A stretch of DNA of 41,472 nucleotides, taken from Colivivens sp963645405. Its GTDB lineage: Bacteria > Bacteroidota > Bacteroidia > Bacteroidales > Bacteroidaceae. Each line of letters opens with the position of its first letter. Within the stretch, counting starts at the first letter, position 1. Below the pieces are notes generated by a model. It was not told the origin of the DNA, made no database searches, and worked only from the letters and a program-made list of their open reading frames with translations. Where the stretch lies: assembly GCA_963645405.1 (NCBI GenBank), contig CAVISR010000011.1:1-41472 (forward strand). Reading direction: 5' to 3'. Both the position numbers and the translations under genes were made by a program. This document shows positions 1-8,160 of this stretch, piece after piece.

Positions 1-298
1 CGAAGGGTGTGGCGAAGAGGTCGCGGCGGCGGTCGGCAACCATCTCGATGCGGCAACGGGCATCGTCGGACACGGCTGCAATCTTGTCCTCGTAGTCAAC
101 CATGTACACCCGTTCCAGCCGTTCGGCATTCTCTGCCCGGTAACGCTCCTGCTCGCGACGGAACAGCTCCACATAGTAGTCGCCACCAGTGTACGACTGG
201 CGGAAACCGTTTGTTGCCTCTTCAATCAGGCAGTTGATTTCATTGATTTTCTCGCGGTAAAACGTCTCGTTTTCGTAGAAAAGGTATTGTCCGAGCAT
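1..298 (-). CDS. Hypothetical protein, 5' part only (runs off the left edge)
   Basis: An open frame on the minus strand begins with ATG at 298 and runs without a stop for 99 codons to the window edge, so only the N-terminal part is visible. It starts MLGQYLFYENETFYREKINE. The rest is rich in Glu, Arg and Tyr (for example FRREQERYRAENAERLERVY) and looks alpha-helical, possibly coiled coil. There is no signal peptide or membrane segment. I do not recognise the family. Codon use (many GAG, CGC, GAC) looks like normal coding sequence, which supports this frame over the 76-aa plus-strand frame it overlaps. A modular repeat lies directly upstream, so its promoter is either in or beyond that repeat. 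Confidence 0.6.
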   Translation of the reverse strand, partial: MLGQYLFYENETFYREKINEINCLIEEATNGFRQSYTGGDYYVELFRREQERYRAENAERLERVYMVDYEDKIAAVSDDARCRIEMVADRRRDLFATPF

Positions 299-764
299 TG
301 TTTTCAGCCGTTTTACCACTGTTCTCAGCCGGTTTTGGGTTAACCATACGGATGGAGCGGGCTGAAATCGTGCGAATAGGAGTCAGCAAAAGTGTGTTGG
401 GTTTTGGGTTTTAGGTTTTGGGTTACCATGCGGATGGGAGTGCAGACTTGCGAGCTGGAATAGGAGTCAGCCGTCTCCGACGGCGTAGACGATGACGTTC
501 GAGCGAATGCTCGCTATATTTACAGCGCACAAAATCCCGCGCTTGCTTTAACGCTCTCGGAGAGAGCTAGCTCCTATTGCAATGCACTCGACAATGCTCG
601 CTATTGTTTTACAACGCACAAACCCACGCTCGCTTTAACGCTCTCGGAGAGAGCTGGCTCATAGCGCTGCTGCTTTTAATCAGGCGTCTTTGCTTCTATT
701 TGTCGTTCGAGCAACGCTTGCTATGCATTCAATCCTTGTGAGCATCGTGTACCTCCTCGATTCC
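299..764 (-). repeat. Modular intergenic repeat, copy 1 (two internal modules, minus orientation)
   Basis: This 466-bp gap holds no credible gene. Read on the minus strand from about 707, it starts TTCGAACGACAAAT. It then has two modules that each contain CTCTCCGAGAGCG (their plus-strand CTCTCGG starts lie at 554 and 641, period 87). It ends with GCTGACTCCTATT at 459-471, followed by a near-palindrome CCATGCGGATGG at 426-437. A second right end (AATAGGAGTCAGC at 375-387, then CCATACGGATGG at 344-355) follows. The same blocks in the same order occur on the plus strand at 34581-34786 and 40741-41260. Nothing was recognised in 708-764. Confidence 0.8.
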
Positions 765-1724
765 TCAGTTCACCGTGAGGGTGGAGCTGTCGGGGAAATC
801 TTTCCAGCGGAAGCCGTAGATGTCGTAGCAGTCGTTGACGATGACGAACACGTTGGGGTCAATCTCTGAGATGCATTTGGTGATGATGTCGACTTCATGC
901 TGGCGAACCACCATCATCAGCGTATCTTTGTTCTGCTGCGAATAGAGTCCGTGACTCTTCAGCACTGTGGCAGTGCGGTCGAGCCGCTTGAGGATGAATT
1001 CCTGCATCTTCTTGGAGTCTGCCTCGGTGACGATGAACAGGAGCTTGGTGTTCTTGCTTCCGGAGATGACATAGGAAATGGTTTTCGACGTGATGTAGAT
1101 GCAGATGAGCGAATAGCCGGAGAGCAGCCAGCTGTGCTCGCTTGGCGCGTCGGCGCCGATTCCCATTCCGATGACCAGCAGTCCGAAGAGCACTACTGCA
1201 CCGTCGGTTGCCATCAGTGCGTTGGCAAACTTCACGTGGCAGTACTTGCGTATGAGCATGGCAACGATGTCCGAACCTCCGGATGTGGCGTTGCAGCGGA
1301 AGATGATTCCCTCCCCCACTCCAATCAGCACGGGTCCAAGCACCGATGCAAGGATAAGGTCGTTGGACAGGTCGAGATATCCTCCGCAAAGGGCTGAGGA
1401 ATCGAGGTTGCGCAGTGCCGTTTCGTTGGGGTAAGCGAGGGTCGACAGAGTGTTCATGAGGAACGGTGTGACGAGTGTTGCCACCAGTGTCTTGATTCCG
1501 ATGTTCTTGCCGAGGAAGAAATATGAGAGGATGAGCAGCGGAATGGCTATGATGTAGCCGAACGTACCGACCTGGATGTGGGGAAACAGGGAATGGAGCA
1601 CGATGCTTGTTCCAAACACGCCTCCCGGCACCATCTTGTAGGGATTGATGAAAAACACGAATGCCACGGAAACGATGAAGCACCCGATGACTATTCCCAC
1701 ATAGTCGAGGATTTGTTTTCTCAT
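765..1724 (-). CDS. YitT family membrane protein (DUF161 + DUF2179)
   Basis: A 319-aa integral membrane protein of the YitT family. About five hydrophobic segments fill residues 1-215, including the family-typical stretch GPVLIGVGEGIIFRCNATSGGSDIVAMLI in the middle (shown here only to name it; key residues are the GEG and the TSGGSDI). The last ~85 residues form the soluble DUF2179 domain, with ATVLKSHGLYS and a C-terminal NDCYDIYGF motif. The family is widespread in Bacteroidetes and Firmicutes; its transported substrate is not established. The start MRKQILDYVG gives a normal N-terminus and family length. No clear -7 box was found upstream. The neighbouring MaoC gene is in the same orientation, 212 bp away. 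Family call firm, function unknown. Confidence 0.9.
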   Translation of the reverse strand: MRKQILDYVGIVIGCFIVSVAFVFFINPYKMVPGGVFGTSIVLHSLFPHIQVGTFGYIIAIPLLILSYFFLGKNIGIKTLVATLVTPFLMNTLSTLAYPNETALRNLDSSALCGGYLDLSNDLILASVLGPVLIGVGEGIIFRCNATSGGSDIVAMLIRKYCHVKFANALMATDGAVVLFGLLVIGMGIGADAPSEHSWLLSGYSLICIYITSKTISYVISGSKNTKLLFIVTEADSKKMQEFILKRLDRTATVLKSHGLYSQQNKDTLMMVVRQHEVDIITKCISEIDPNVFVIVNDCYDIYGFRWKDFPDSSTLTVN

Positions 1725-1936
1725 ATCTGTATGTGTGTTATGGCTGGGTTCATGCTGACCATTGCTGTCTAATGCAGATGCAGCGTCTTTGCTCTTTCAT
1801 GCTGAAGCAATGTCTTTGCCTTTTCATGCCTCCGCAGAAAAGATTCGGAGCCTGCCAGAAGTGTGATTCAAAAGAGTACGACTCACCACCGAAATGGCAA
1901 GCCGTACAACAAATATTATGAATGAACTTAAGAATC

Positions 1937-2404
1937 TTATTTCTCAAACATATAGAGGAACGTGGCAATTCCCTCAAGTGCCGGTTTGCGCTCGCCTTCG
2001 ATTTCAAGCTTGAACTTGATTTCCACTTTGGCTGTGCCTCTGAGGTTGGCAATGTTGTAGAGCATTGCTGTCAGCCGCACTTTCTTGCCCACAAGCACTG
2101 GAATGCCGAACTTCATCTTGTCCATTCCATAGTTGACGAGCATCTTGATGTTTTTTGCCTCGATAATCTGCTCGTAGAGGTATGGGAGAAGCGAGAGTGT
2201 GAGATAGCCGTGTGCAATGGTCGACTTGTACGGACTTTCCACTTTTGCCCTTTCCACGTCGACGTGTATCCACTGATGGTCGAGCGTAGCGTCAGCAAAA
2301 AGGTTGATACGCTCTTGAGTGATTTCTAACCAGTCTGATTGTCCTAACTCCTTGCCAAGATAGGAAGCAAACTCATCGTATGAACTAACAGTAATCAATG
2401 CCAT
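1937..2404 (-). CDS. MaoC-like (R)-specific enoyl-CoA hydratase family protein
   Basis: A 155-aa single hot-dog domain protein. It carries the hydratase signature: an Asp in DATLDHQWIHVD near residue 40-50 and a His in IAHGYLTLSLLP near residue 64, the pair that activates water in the family. It probably acts on an acyl-CoA thioester in the cytoplasm; the exact substrate cannot be told. Its length matches the small MaoC/NodN-like group. The start is supported by a promoter -7 box ending about 27 bp upstream. It lies between a YitT gene and a secreted-protein gene on the same strand, with no pathway partner nearby. Confidence 0.88.
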   Translation of the reverse strand: MALITVSSYDEFASYLGKELGQSDWLEITQERINLFADATLDHQWIHVDVERAKVESPYKSTIAHGYLTLSLLPYLYEQIIEAKNIKMLVNYGMDKMKFGIPVLVGKKVRLTAMLYNIANLRGTAKVEIKFKLEIEGERKPALEGIATFLYMFEK

Positions 2405-2430
2405 AATCCTAACTTTATTTGTTTTCTATG

Positions 2431-2438
2431 CAAAGTTA
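2431..2438 (-). promoter_or_regulatory. Promoter -7 box for the MaoC-like gene
   Basis: TAACTTTG on the minus strand matches the Bacteroidetes -7 consensus TAnnTTTG. A CTG sits 19 bp upstream where TTG is usual, so the -33 element is imperfect. The box is 27 bp before the ATG at 2404. Confidence 0.6.
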
Positions 2439-2509
2439 CAAAAGATTGCACAAATCGCAGTGCTCAATGCATATATATTTTTGTTTTTGTCGCTCAATGA
2501 ACCCATAAT

Positions 2510-2539
2510 GTGTGCCAACAGCCTACGGGAGTGGCACAC
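2510..2539 (-). terminator. Hairpin just after the 389-aa secreted protein gene
   Basis: GTGTGCCA at 2510-2517 and TGGCACAC at 2532-2539 form a perfect 8-bp stem with a 14-nt loop, starting 8 nt after the stop codon at 2548. There is no clean T-tract after it on the minus strand, so it may be a transcript-end stabiliser rather than a true intrinsic terminator. Confidence 0.5.
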
Positions 2540-2547
2540 ACAGTGGT

Positions 2548-3717
2548 TTACTTCACCATTTTGGGCTTGATGTACTTGAAGAGTTTCTGGTTGTCCACAA
2601 GCTGCTGTATGCTCAGGTCCTTTGTGCTCCATGCATCCAAGATTGCCTGCCATGCCTTGGTTGGTTTTATCTCGGGCTCATAGTAGTCGATTGAATAGGT
2701 GTCGAGCGGCAGCGGAGGAAACTCCATGAGGACAGCGAACCAACTGCCGACCGGACCTGTCATCATAAACATGCGGTCGTTCAGCGGAAGTCCCTGAATT
2801 CGACGCACCCCATAGACCTTGCCGGTGGCATGGTCTAAAATTCTCAGTCCAGTCGGGAAAACGAAGTATTCTTCGCCCCAGTTCAAGTTGTAGGCAACTG
2901 CCAGATATGTTGCGTCCTTGGTCCGCCATATTGCCATCTCACGGTCGTCTGGCATTGCTTTCGTGAAGTGCGGTTCACCATAACGGGCATACGTACTCAT
3001 GTCGTCCCTGTCATAGTTGTTCTCCGGTTTAACCACAGAAGGCTCATGGAACTTTGGTGCCGCGTCGTACTGCTGAGTGGTTTCAGGCAGTGTCAACTGA
3101 ATCAAATTTCCTCGCAGATTCCACACTGGAATGCCGTAGATACGCACTTTCCTGGTTGATTTCGGCAGAGGCGGAAACTCTATCGTAAAGTCATAGACTT
3201 GATCTTTCTGACGGACAAAGGAGAAATGCTGGTTCCACAGCTTCATGTCGTTCGAACCACGTGACACGTAGCTCACGCCCGACTCCGTATCAAAGATGAC
3301 GGACTCTTCTCCGCCGACCCACATGTTGCGTATCGTATCACCGCCATATTCAATATTCGATGTGTAGGAAACAAGATAATTGAATCCTCTTTCCCATCCC
3401 GGCATGTAGCAGTGGAGCACGGTCTTGTCCTTCTCCCTCACCAGTTGCCACGGAATGAACGAAGTAGCGTTCGAAACCTGTATGCGCTCCCAGTCGGCAC
3501 GGTCAATCACCGTCAACTCTTGCGCCCAGTTGTCGCCGTCATTCCCCACCTGCATCTTCACTTTTTTCCCCTCGGGAATGAGGACATGGTTGATGCATCG
3601 GCTTGATGCAATCACATAACGTGCGTTGTCCTTTGCACCAGCGGTTGCAGAGAACATGCTTGCTGTCATTGCCACACAAAGGGCAAACAGCCGGAGGTGT
3701 TTACTTGAATACTTCAT
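2548..3717 (-). CDS. Secreted protein of unknown function with internal duplication
   Basis: A 389-aa protein with an N-terminal signal peptide: basic MKYSSKHLR, hydrophobic core, and likely cleavage after the Ala-rich FSATAGA near residue 28. I do not recognise the family. Two segments resemble each other, about residues 98-195 and 268-346. Each has an aromatic-rich beta-strand pattern and ends in EFPPLP (residues 180-185 and 332-337) followed by a short strand. This suggests two copies of one beta-rich domain. A helical tail with many Lys follows (residues 350-389). There is no sorting-domain tail of the kind seen on the two larger surface proteins in this window. A good promoter lies upstream and a hairpin lies directly downstream, so it is probably monocistronic. 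Confidence 0.8.
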   Translation of the reverse strand: MKYSSKHLRLFALCVAMTASMFSATAGAKDNARYVIASSRCINHVLIPEGKKVKMQVGNDGDNWAQELTVIDRADWERIQVSNATSFIPWQLVREKDKTVLHCYMPGWERGFNYLVSYTSNIEYGGDTIRNMWVGGEESVIFDTESGVSYVSRGSNDMKLWNQHFSFVRQKDQVYDFTIEFPPLPKSTRKVRIYGIPVWNLRGNLIQLTLPETTQQYDAAPKFHEPSVVKPENNYDRDDMSTYARYGEPHFTKAMPDDREMAIWRTKDATYLAVAYNLNWGEEYFVFPTGLRILDHATGKVYGVRRIQGLPLNDRMFMMTGPVGSWFAVLMEFPPLPLDTYSIDYYEPEIKPTKAWQAILDAWSTKDLSIQQLVDNQKLFKYIKPKMVK

Positions 3718-3773
3718 ACGCTCATATCTATTTATCAGTTGTCAGTAGTTCTTAGTTGTCAGTATTTACGCAG

Positions 3774-3806
3774 CAAATATACGGATTTTTGGATTGTGAC
3801 ACAAAA
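3774..3806 (-). promoter_or_regulatory. Promoter of the 389-aa secreted protein gene
   Basis: On the minus strand TTTTG (3806-3802) is followed after 20 bp by TATATTTG (3781-3774), a good match to the Bacteroidetes -33/-7 pattern. The leader between it and the ATG at 3717 contains a direct repeat of TACTGACAAC. Confidence 0.7.
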
Positions 3807-3918
3807 TCCACGACATCTTTTCTTCATTTCTTCTTCGTTTTTTCCTCATTTCCCACTGAAAACAGCCTTTTTCCCATCACTTTTCGGTATAATTGCCGTG
3901 TAAACATCAAAATTCTTG

Positions 3919-3926
3919 TATCTTTG
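3919..3926 (+). promoter_or_regulatory. -7 box that decides the glycosyltransferase start
   Basis: TATCTTTG followed by CAGT matches TAnnTTTG; a TTG lies 23 bp upstream at 3893-3895, slightly far. The ATG at 3948 lies 21 bp downstream, while the longest open frame would start at 3756, upstream of this promoter. Confidence 0.6.
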
Positions 3927-3947
3927 CAGTACGAATACTTGGCGGAC

Positions 3948-4835
3948 ATGATGCTTTCGATTCTTATTCCTACATACAACTACGACTGCTCACAGCTGGT
4001 GACTGCACTGAAGGCTCAGTGCGACGGTTGCGGTGTGGCATACGAAATCATTGTGGCAGACGACGGTTCGAGCCAACCAGTATGGCACGAGCTGGAACAG
4101 AAAATCGGTGGACTGAAGAACTGCATCTTCATAAGGAGAGAACAGAACGTGGGCAGAAGCCAAATCCGCAACTTCCTTGCATCCGTAGCCAAGGGTAGTC
4201 TGCTCCTGTTCATGGACCAGGACGGCAAGGTGGTGAGAGGCGACTTCATCCGCAAATACCTGGATGCAGCCCGGAGCCACGATGTGGTTTGCGGAGGCAT
4301 CGTCCACTCCGACGAAACACCCCCACCCGACTATTCGCTGCGCTACCGGTATGAGAAGAACTACGAGCGTCATCTGTCCGTCGACAAGTTGAACTCCGAT
4401 GCCCGGAGCAAGTTCCGTTCCTTCTGCTTTCTGATAAAGCGCGAAGTGGCAGAAGCTGTGACGATGGACGCACAGTTCGGACGCTACGGCTACGAAGACG
4501 TGAAATACGGCATCGACCTGCGTAAAGCCGGGTTCAGAATCTTCCACATCGACAATCCGCTGATGAACGATGACATCGAGAGCAACTCCGACTTCGTGAG
4601 AAAGACCGAAGAGGCACTGCAGACCCTCCACCAGTTCAAGGACAAGCTGAGAGGCAACGTCACCCTGCTCGACAGAGCCGAGCAACTGAAGTACATCCGT
4701 CTTTATCCCTTGCTGCGCCTGCTGTCAGCTGCCGTCTGCCGTCCCCTTCGCCAAAACCTGTGCAGCTGCCATCCGGCAGTATGCCTGTTCAATTTCTACA
4801 AACTCCTTTATTATACAAGCATCGACAATGACTGA
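3948..4835 (+). CDS. Family 2 glycosyltransferase (GT-A fold)
   Basis: A 295-aa glycosyltransferase. It begins MMLSILIPTYNYD, the classic first strand of GT-A enzymes. EIIVADDGSS (nucleotide-sugar binding) follows, then NVGRSQIRNFLASVAKG and LLFMDQDG, where a DxD-like metal site is expected. The segment FGRYGYEDVKYGIDLRKAGF resembles the acceptor-side galactosyltransferase C-terminal motif, with the Glu-Asp pair as likely catalytic base. The frame is open from 3756, but the extra N-terminus looks non-coding (Phe- and Ser-rich) and precedes the -7 box, so 3948 is chosen. The stop overlaps the addA-like start by 8 bp. The sugar and acceptor are unknown. Confidence 0.85.
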   Translation: MMLSILIPTYNYDCSQLVTALKAQCDGCGVAYEIIVADDGSSQPVWHELEQKIGGLKNCIFIRREQNVGRSQIRNFLASVAKGSLLLFMDQDGKVVRGDFIRKYLDAARSHDVVCGGIVHSDETPPPDYSLRYRYEKNYERHLSVDKLNSDARSKFRSFCFLIKREVAEAVTMDAQFGRYGYEDVKYGIDLRKAGFRIFHIDNPLMNDDIESNSDFVRKTEEALQTLHQFKDKLRGNVTLLDRAEQLKYIRLYPLLRLLSAAVCRPLRQNLCSCHPAVCLFNFYKLLYYTSIDND

Positions 4836-7800
4836 TTCCGGAAAACTGAAAGTGGGAAGAGCGTCGGCTGGAAGCGGCAAGACGTTCACCCTCACACTCG
4901 AATACCTCACTCTGCTCGTGCAGAACCCCGACAACTACCGCCGCATCCTTGCCGTCACCTTCACCAACAAGGCGACCAACGAGATGAAAAGTCGAATAAT
5001 AGAGACGCTCCACAAAGTGGCAACCAGCCATCCCAGTGCACAAATCATTGAGGACAAACTGCACGAGAAGACGGGAGAGAGCGCTGCAACCATACGCGAA
5101 CGCTGTCAGCTTGCCCTATCCAAAATCCTTCACGACTACAGCCATTTCCGCATCGAGACCATCGACTCCTTCTTCCAAAGCATCATACGCGACCTCGCAC
5201 GCGAACTCAACCTCACTGCCAACCTCAGCGTGGACCTCAACAGCGAAGAAGCACTCGAGGAAGCTGTGGCACAGATGATTGAACGGATGAAGAAAGGCGA
5301 CGACGTGTATCGTGCCGTCCTGTCGTATGTGGAAGACAATCTCGAGACCGAGAAGAAAAGCTGGAAGATTGACTCCGAAGTGACCAAGTTCAGCAAGAAC
5401 ATCTTCAACGAGAACTACCTGAAGGAGGAGAAGAACATCAACGAGCAGACCAAAGCTCCCGGATTCTACAGCAACTACAAGAAGATGCTCTATGAGAAGA
5501 GAGACCAAATCGACAGCGAGAGGAAACAAAACGCACAGAGGTTCATCGACCACTGCGACTCCAACTGTCTCCAGCCAAAAGACTTCGTAGGCGGCAGCAG
5601 AGGAGTCTATGCCTATCTGCCCAAGATTGCCGAAGGCAGAACACCCAAAGACCTGCCGAAAGCACTGAGGGACGACCCCGAAGCACCGTGGATGAAGAAC
5701 AGTGATCAGAATGCCACCCACCGACCTTTCTTCATGGAACTGTTCAAGAAAGAACAGGAACTGCGCAGAAAGAAAAACACTGTGGAGACCGTGCTGCAAT
5801 ACGTCAACCAAATGGGACTGTTGAGCAAGGTGGATGCGGTGCTGCGCCAACTCAACAGCGAGAAAAACCGCTTCATCCTTGCCGACAATGCCCACAAGCT
5901 CAACGACATCATCAGCGACAACGACATCCCGTTCATCTACGAAAAGGCTGCATCCTCGTTCCGCTACATCATGATTGATGAGTTCCAGGACACCAGCGAA
6001 CTGCAATGGAAAAACTTCAAGCCGCTCATCAAGGAATGCATCGACAACGGACGTCCAAGTCTCATTGTGGGCGACGTGAAGCAAAGTATCTACCGCTTCC
6101 GCAACAGCGACTGGGGAATTCTCAACAACATCAACAACGATGTCGACTTCGGTGCCGGCATCGATGAGGAAGAGATGAGGAAAGCACTCGACACCAACTA
6201 CCGGAGCGACGGCAAGGTGGTGGACTTCAACAACCGGTTCTTCCGCGAAGCCAGCAACGAGATAGCAGCCCACTACGAATCACTGTTCGGCAACAACGGA
6301 CTGACCAAAGACATCAAACTGGCTTACAACGAAGTGACGCAGAAAATCCGCAAGGGATATGAAGAGAGAGGCTATGTGGAAGTGATTGATGTCAGTAGCC
6401 AGGTAAACAAGGACGAAAGCCAGGATGAAAGCGAATATGCCAGCCAAGACGACAGCCAGCCCAAGCAAGAGAAAAGCAACAGAGAGCTCTACCGGCAAGC
6501 AGTGCTTGAGCAACTGAAGGACAAGCTGGTTGAGCTGAAAGACCACGGAGTGGACGTATCCGACATTGCCATCCTAACACGCTACAACAAAGAGTTGCAG
6601 TTCATCTCCGAATACCTGGAACAGGAGTTCAAGGGCATCAACATCGTCAGCAGCGAAGCCTATCGGCTCGACTCGTCCGAAGCAGTACTGCTCATCATCT
6701 CAGCCATGAGAGTGATTGCCAACTTCGACCGCGATTCCTACACGAAAGAACCCAAGCCTTTCAACATGTTCCATTGCGCCACACTCGCCTACCGCTATCA
6801 GACCATCGTCCTCCGCCATCCCTGCACACTGGAGCAAGTGTGCCAGGCAAATGCCGACGAGCTGTTCAGTCTGCTGCCCGAAGGATTCGTAGACAAGATT
6901 GACGAACTGCAGACCCTACCGCTCTACGAACTGAGCGAACGCCTGTTCAGCATCTTCCAGCTCGACAGACTCGGCGACCAGTCCTCCTTCCTCTTCTATT
7001 TCATGGACCAGGTGGACGCCTATGCCATGGACAACAGCTCCGACATCGACGGTTTCCTCACCCATTGGGACGAACACATGTACAGCCAAACCATCCCGGC
7101 AGGCGAGACCAGAGGCCTCCACATGATGACCATCCACCAATCCAAGGGACTCGAGTTCCACACCGTCATCATCCCCTTCTGCGACTGGAGCATGGAAGTG
7201 AAGAACTCCACCATCTGGTGCCGTCCTACCGACGAAGGCCAACTGCCCGTCATTCCAGTGAAATGTCAGAAAGGTATCAACGACACCGACTTCAAGGACG
7301 AATACGAGAAGGAAGTGCTGAAGAACTATGTCGACAACCAAAACCTCATCTATGTGGCTTTCACCCGTGCCTCACACAACCTCATCATCATGACCGGGAA
7401 CACTGGCAAGGAAGGAGACAAAGACAAGAGCAAGGACAAGGAAAGTGCCTACACCCTTTATGAAGTGCTAGGAAACACCATCGGACGAATGAAGAAAGAA
7501 TCAGCAGATAATAGTGTCGATAAGGAAGAGGATGGAACCAGCCTGATGTTCCAGTCAGGAACCATCGAACCACACCGCACACCGAAAGGCGGAGACGACA
7601 CCGTGGGCAACATCCCCGTAAAGTTTGTCAACACAGAGCAGACACCGGTGTTCAAGCAGTCGAACCAGTCGCGTGAGTTCGTGGCAGACGAAGACGACAG
7701 CAGCGACGACACCGGAGTCTACATCAAGAAAGGGCTCGTGGTCCACAAGGTGTTCTCCATGATCACCGACTTCAGCGACACCCCACGCATCCTGCGCCAG

Positions 7801-8157
7801 CTCGACCAGGAAGGAGTGATGGAAAACCGTGAATTCTACGATGACATCGTCCGCTTCGTCAACGAAGCCCTTGCCGATGCGACCATACGCCAGTGGTTCT
7901 CCCCCGAATGGCAAGTGCTCAACGAGCGCGACATCGTGACCCTTGCCGACGGGCAACTGCAGACCAAACGTCCCGACCGAGTGATATTCAACGACCATGA
8001 AACCATCGTTATCGACTACAAGACAGGCGAACGCCGCCCGTCCCACCAAAAACAAGTGAGAGACTACATGCACCAGCTCGCCGGCATGGGAATGCCCAAT
8101 GTGACCGGTTACCTTTGGTACATGAAAGACAACAAAGTTGAGAAAGTGGAGGAATAA
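4828..8157 (+). CDS. addA: AddA/RecB-like UvrD-family helicase-nuclease
   Basis: A 1109-aa protein acting on DNA double-strand ends. Helicase motifs appear in order: Walker A ASAGSGKT (about residues 12-19), a TFTNKAT motif near 50, Walker B in MIDEFQDTSELQW (about 385), GDVKQSIYRFR, HQSKGLEFHTV (motif V, about 770) and LIYVAFTRASHNL (motif VI). The C-terminal RecB-type nuclease has the His in GLVVHKVF, the Asp in RPDRVIF and the Asp-Tyr-Lys of IDYKTGE near residue 1064. Helicase and nuclease residues look intact. An AddB-like gene follows after 3 bp, as expected for a heteromeric repair nuclease. The gene is in the same transcript as the upstream glycosyltransferase. AddA versus RecB naming in Bacteroidetes is by convention. 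Confidence 0.92.
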   Translation: MTDSGKLKVGRASAGSGKTFTLTLEYLTLLVQNPDNYRRILAVTFTNKATNEMKSRIIETLHKVATSHPSAQIIEDKLHEKTGESAATIRERCQLALSKILHDYSHFRIETIDSFFQSIIRDLARELNLTANLSVDLNSEEALEEAVAQMIERMKKGDDVYRAVLSYVEDNLETEKKSWKIDSEVTKFSKNIFNENYLKEEKNINEQTKAPGFYSNYKKMLYEKRDQIDSERKQNAQRFIDHCDSNCLQPKDFVGGSRGVYAYLPKIAEGRTPKDLPKALRDDPEAPWMKNSDQNATHRPFFMELFKKEQELRRKKNTVETVLQYVNQMGLLSKVDAVLRQLNSEKNRFILADNAHKLNDIISDNDIPFIYEKAASSFRYIMIDEFQDTSELQWKNFKPLIKECIDNGRPSLIVGDVKQSIYRFRNSDWGILNNINNDVDFGAGIDEEEMRKALDTNYRSDGKVVDFNNRFFREASNEIAAHYESLFGNNGLTKDIKLAYNEVTQKIRKGYEERGYVEVIDVSSQVNKDESQDESEYASQDDSQPKQEKSNRELYRQAVLEQLKDKLVELKDHGVDVSDIAILTRYNKELQFISEYLEQEFKGINIVSSEAYRLDSSEAVLLIISAMRVIANFDRDSYTKEPKPFNMFHCATLAYRYQTIVLRHPCTLEQVCQANADELFSLLPEGFVDKIDELQTLPLYELSERLFSIFQLDRLGDQSSFLFYFMDQVDAYAMDNSSDIDGFLTHWDEHMYSQTIPAGETRGLHMMTIHQSKGLEFHTVIIPFCDWSMEVKNSTIWCRPTDEGQLPVIPVKCQKGINDTDFKDEYEKEVLKNYVDNQNLIYVAFTRASHNLIIMTGNTGKEGDKDKSKDKESAYTLYEVLGNTIGRMKKESADNSVDKEEDGTSLMFQSGTIEPHRTPKGGDDTVGNIPVKFVNTEQTPVFKQSNQSREFVADEDDSSDDTGVYIKKGLVVHKVFSMITDFSDTPRILRQLDQEGVMENREFYDDIVRFVNEALADATIRQWFSPEWQVLNERDIVTLADGQLQTKRPDRVIFNDHETIVIDYKTGERRPSHQKQVRDYMHQLAGMGMPNVTGYLWYMKDNKVEKVEE

Positions 8158-8160
8158 GAC

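Noticed and set aside
1785..1829. 27-bp imperfect direct repeat (GTCTTTGC..TTTCATGC twice)
   Set aside because: Only two short copies in a 212-bp gap; could arise by chance and no function is suggested.
5116..6273. 385-codon minus-strand open frame
   Set aside because: It is opposite the addA-like gene, is Val/His-rich in a way typical of antisense frames, and shows no family resemblance.
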